Source of the DNA: Elusimicrobiota bacterium
Lineage (GTDB): Bacteria; Elusimicrobiota; Elusimicrobia; 2-02-FULL-39-32
Direction of reading: 5' to 3'
Length of the DNA stretch: 7,107 nt
NCBI GenBank assembly: GCA_023249835.1
Contig: JAHFBY010000056.1
Coordinates: forward strand, 1-7,107
Part shown: positions 5,954 through 7,107 of the stretch, one piece after another
Layout of the letters: the number at the start of each line of letters is the position of its first letter
Position numbering within the stretch: the stretch's first letter is position 1
Translations under genes and position numbers: made by a program
Notes under the pieces: generated by a model
Seen by the model: only the letters and a program-made list of their open reading frames with translations
Told to the model about the DNA's origin: nothing
Database searches by the model: none

Positions 5954-7107
5954 TCTAATCCCCTATCTGCCGCCATTTCTGAGAACGCGCGCGCCAAGGT
6001 TTCCCAATCCGCATCGGAATGATCATAGCTTAGCGACAAGCGCAATCGACAACTATTTTTGGGCACGGTCGGCGGACGAATGGCCGGAACAAACAGGCCT
6101 TGTTCCGCTAATTGCCGGGACCAGACTAGCGCGCGTTCCGCTGTACCGCACCATAAAGGCAATATTTGACTTACGGACTTTGCTAAAGGACTGGGAAAAA
6201 TTTCGTTTATTTTTTGGCTTAACCGCCGGGCAGCGTCAAGCAGCCGACCTCTTTTTTCCGGCTCCTTTTGCGCCAAGCGCAAAGCGGTTAAAGCCGCTGC
6301 CGCGTTAGCGGGGCAAAGAGCCGTGGTAAATATAAAAGCGCGCGCCCGGTTTTTCAGATAGTCAATCAATTCCAAGGAACCGCAAACAAAACCGCCTTGC
6401 GACCCCAAGGCTTTAGATAGCGTGCCCATAATGATATCGATTTTACCCTGCAAGTTAAAATGTTCCGCCAATCCGCTACCGGAACGGCCAAAGAGGCCCG
6501 TGGCATGAGCGTCGTCTACCAAGAGCCAAACCCCGTGTTTTTTGCAAAGCTGCACAATTTCCGGCAAGGGCGCAAAATCGCCATCCATGGAAAAAAGCGA
6601 ATCCGTGGCCACCAGCCTTTTTCCGTAGCCGCGAGTGCGTTCCAGGACTCGTGCCAAAGAAGGGATAGAGGCATGTTCATACACAAATAGCCGCGCGCCT
6701 GAAAGTTTGGCGGCGTCAATCAAAGAGGCGTGGTTTAACCGGTCTAAAATCACCGCGTCTCCTTTTCTGAGCAGGCCCGCGATCACTCCTAAATTGGCCA
6801 TAAACCCGGTTGGAAAAAGCAGCGCGCTTTCCGTGCCTTTATAACGGGCCAATTCTTGCTCTAACTCCGCATGCAATTCCAAGGTTCCGGAGATAAGACG
6901 GGACGATTTACCGCCCGCGCCATGGGCCGCCAAAGCCTGAATCCCGGATTGAATAACCAAAGGATGGGTGGCATAACCTAAATAATCGTTGGTAGAAAAG
7001 TTGATCATGGTTCGTCCGTTGTGAACCAACGCGTTGGCCCGGGAACTGGAAAACGTTTGGGGATCACGCCAGAGGGAGAGTTCCCGGATCTTTTGGTTTT
7101 CTTTTAA
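5950..7107 (-). CDS. bioF: 8-amino-7-oxononanoate synthase BioF, lacking only the extreme 5' end
   Basis: BioF is a PLP enzyme that condenses pimeloyl-ACP/CoA with L-alanine, releasing CO2, to make 8-amino-7-oxononanoate, the first committed ring-precursor step of biotin synthesis. The frame is open to the window edge, giving 385 visible residues, close to the full family length, so only the start codon and perhaps a few residues are missing. The TTG at 7029 is internal: the upstream codons still fit the family N-terminus before NFSTNDYLG. Counting from the edge, His126 (LNHASLIDAAKLSGA) stacks on PLP, Asp198 and His201 (VDDAHATG) hold the pyridine ring, and Lys232 (TLSKALGSQGG) forms the Schiff base; SLFSMDGDFAPL is a further signature. 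The related glycine C-acetyltransferase (Kbl) is an alternative on fold alone, but coupling to bioD settles it as BioF. Its promoter is off the right edge. Confidence 0.95.
   Translation of the reverse strand, partial: LKENQKIRELSLWRDPQTFSSSRANALVHNGRTMINFSTNDYLGYATHPLVIQSGIQALAAHGAGGKSSRLISGTLELHAELEQELARYKGTESALLFPTGFMANLGVIAGLLRKGDAVILDRLNHASLIDAAKLSGARLFVYEHASIPSLARVLERTRGYGKRLVATDSLFSMDGDFAPLPEIVQLCKKHGVWLLVDDAHATGLFGRSGSGLAEHFNLQGKIDIIMGTLSKALGSQGGFVCGSLELIDYLKNRARAFIFTTALCPANAAAALTALRLAQKEPEKRGRLLDAARRLSQKINEIFPSPLAKSVSQILPLWCGTAERALVWSRQLAEQGLFVPAIRPPTVPKNSCRLRLSLSYDHSDADWETLARAFSEMAADRGLE

Noticed and set aside
7027..7029. TTG at 7029 as the bioF start
   Set aside because: The frame stays open upstream to the edge and supplies the residues the family normally has before NFSTNDYLG.
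1..7107. tRNA, rRNA, CRISPR array, insertion sequence or prophage signals
   Set aside because: No cloverleaf-like sequence, regularly spaced repeats, transposase motifs or terminal inverted repeats were seen on reading either strand.

Overview
This is a compact, gene-dense bacterial chromosome fragment of moderate G+C. It holds seven protein genes, two of them cut by the window edges, and about 170 bases of real intergenic DNA. I see no RNA genes, mobile elements or CRISPR array. The gene set (rdgB-surE, a large membrane-embedded spermidine-synthase-like protein, bioF-bioD) and the tight overlaps suggest an uncultured, Omnitrophota-like or similar Gram-negative lineage. That placement is a low-confidence guess from gene style, not from a marker gene.

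Layout, left to right. The 3' half of rdgB (to 320) overlaps surE (298-1074) on the + strand; both handle nucleotides. Facing them on the - strand is a two-gene unit transcribed leftward from about 4150. It starts with a ~807-residue spermidine-synthase-like protein with about 14 predicted membrane helices (1625-4048) and continues through an ATGA stop/start overlap into an ADP-ribose-pyrophosphatase-type Nudix hydrolase (1071-1628). surE and the Nudix gene end on the same four bases (TTAA).

The only intergenic stretch, about 4130-4299, is a divergent control region. It carries a good sigma70-type promoter for the leftward unit, a 7-bp inverted repeat next to it, a weaker candidate promoter for the rightward gene, and small hairpins near ribosome-binding sites. 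Both divergent genes have two in-frame starts 25-27 codons apart, each with a Shine-Dalgarno-like sequence. The rightward gene (4300-5265) is a diverged HD-domain-like protein of unknown role. Its 3' end overlaps by 29 bases the end of bioD (5237-5953, - strand), which is coupled by a GTGA overlap to bioF (5950 to beyond the right edge).

Functionally there are three blocks: nucleotide-pool housekeeping (RdgB, SurE, Nudix), the late steps of biotin synthesis (BioF makes 8-amino-7-oxononanoate; BioD makes dethiobiotin), and the divergent pair of the membrane methyltransferase-fold protein and the HD-like protein. The last block is the least understood and the best candidate for something undescribed.
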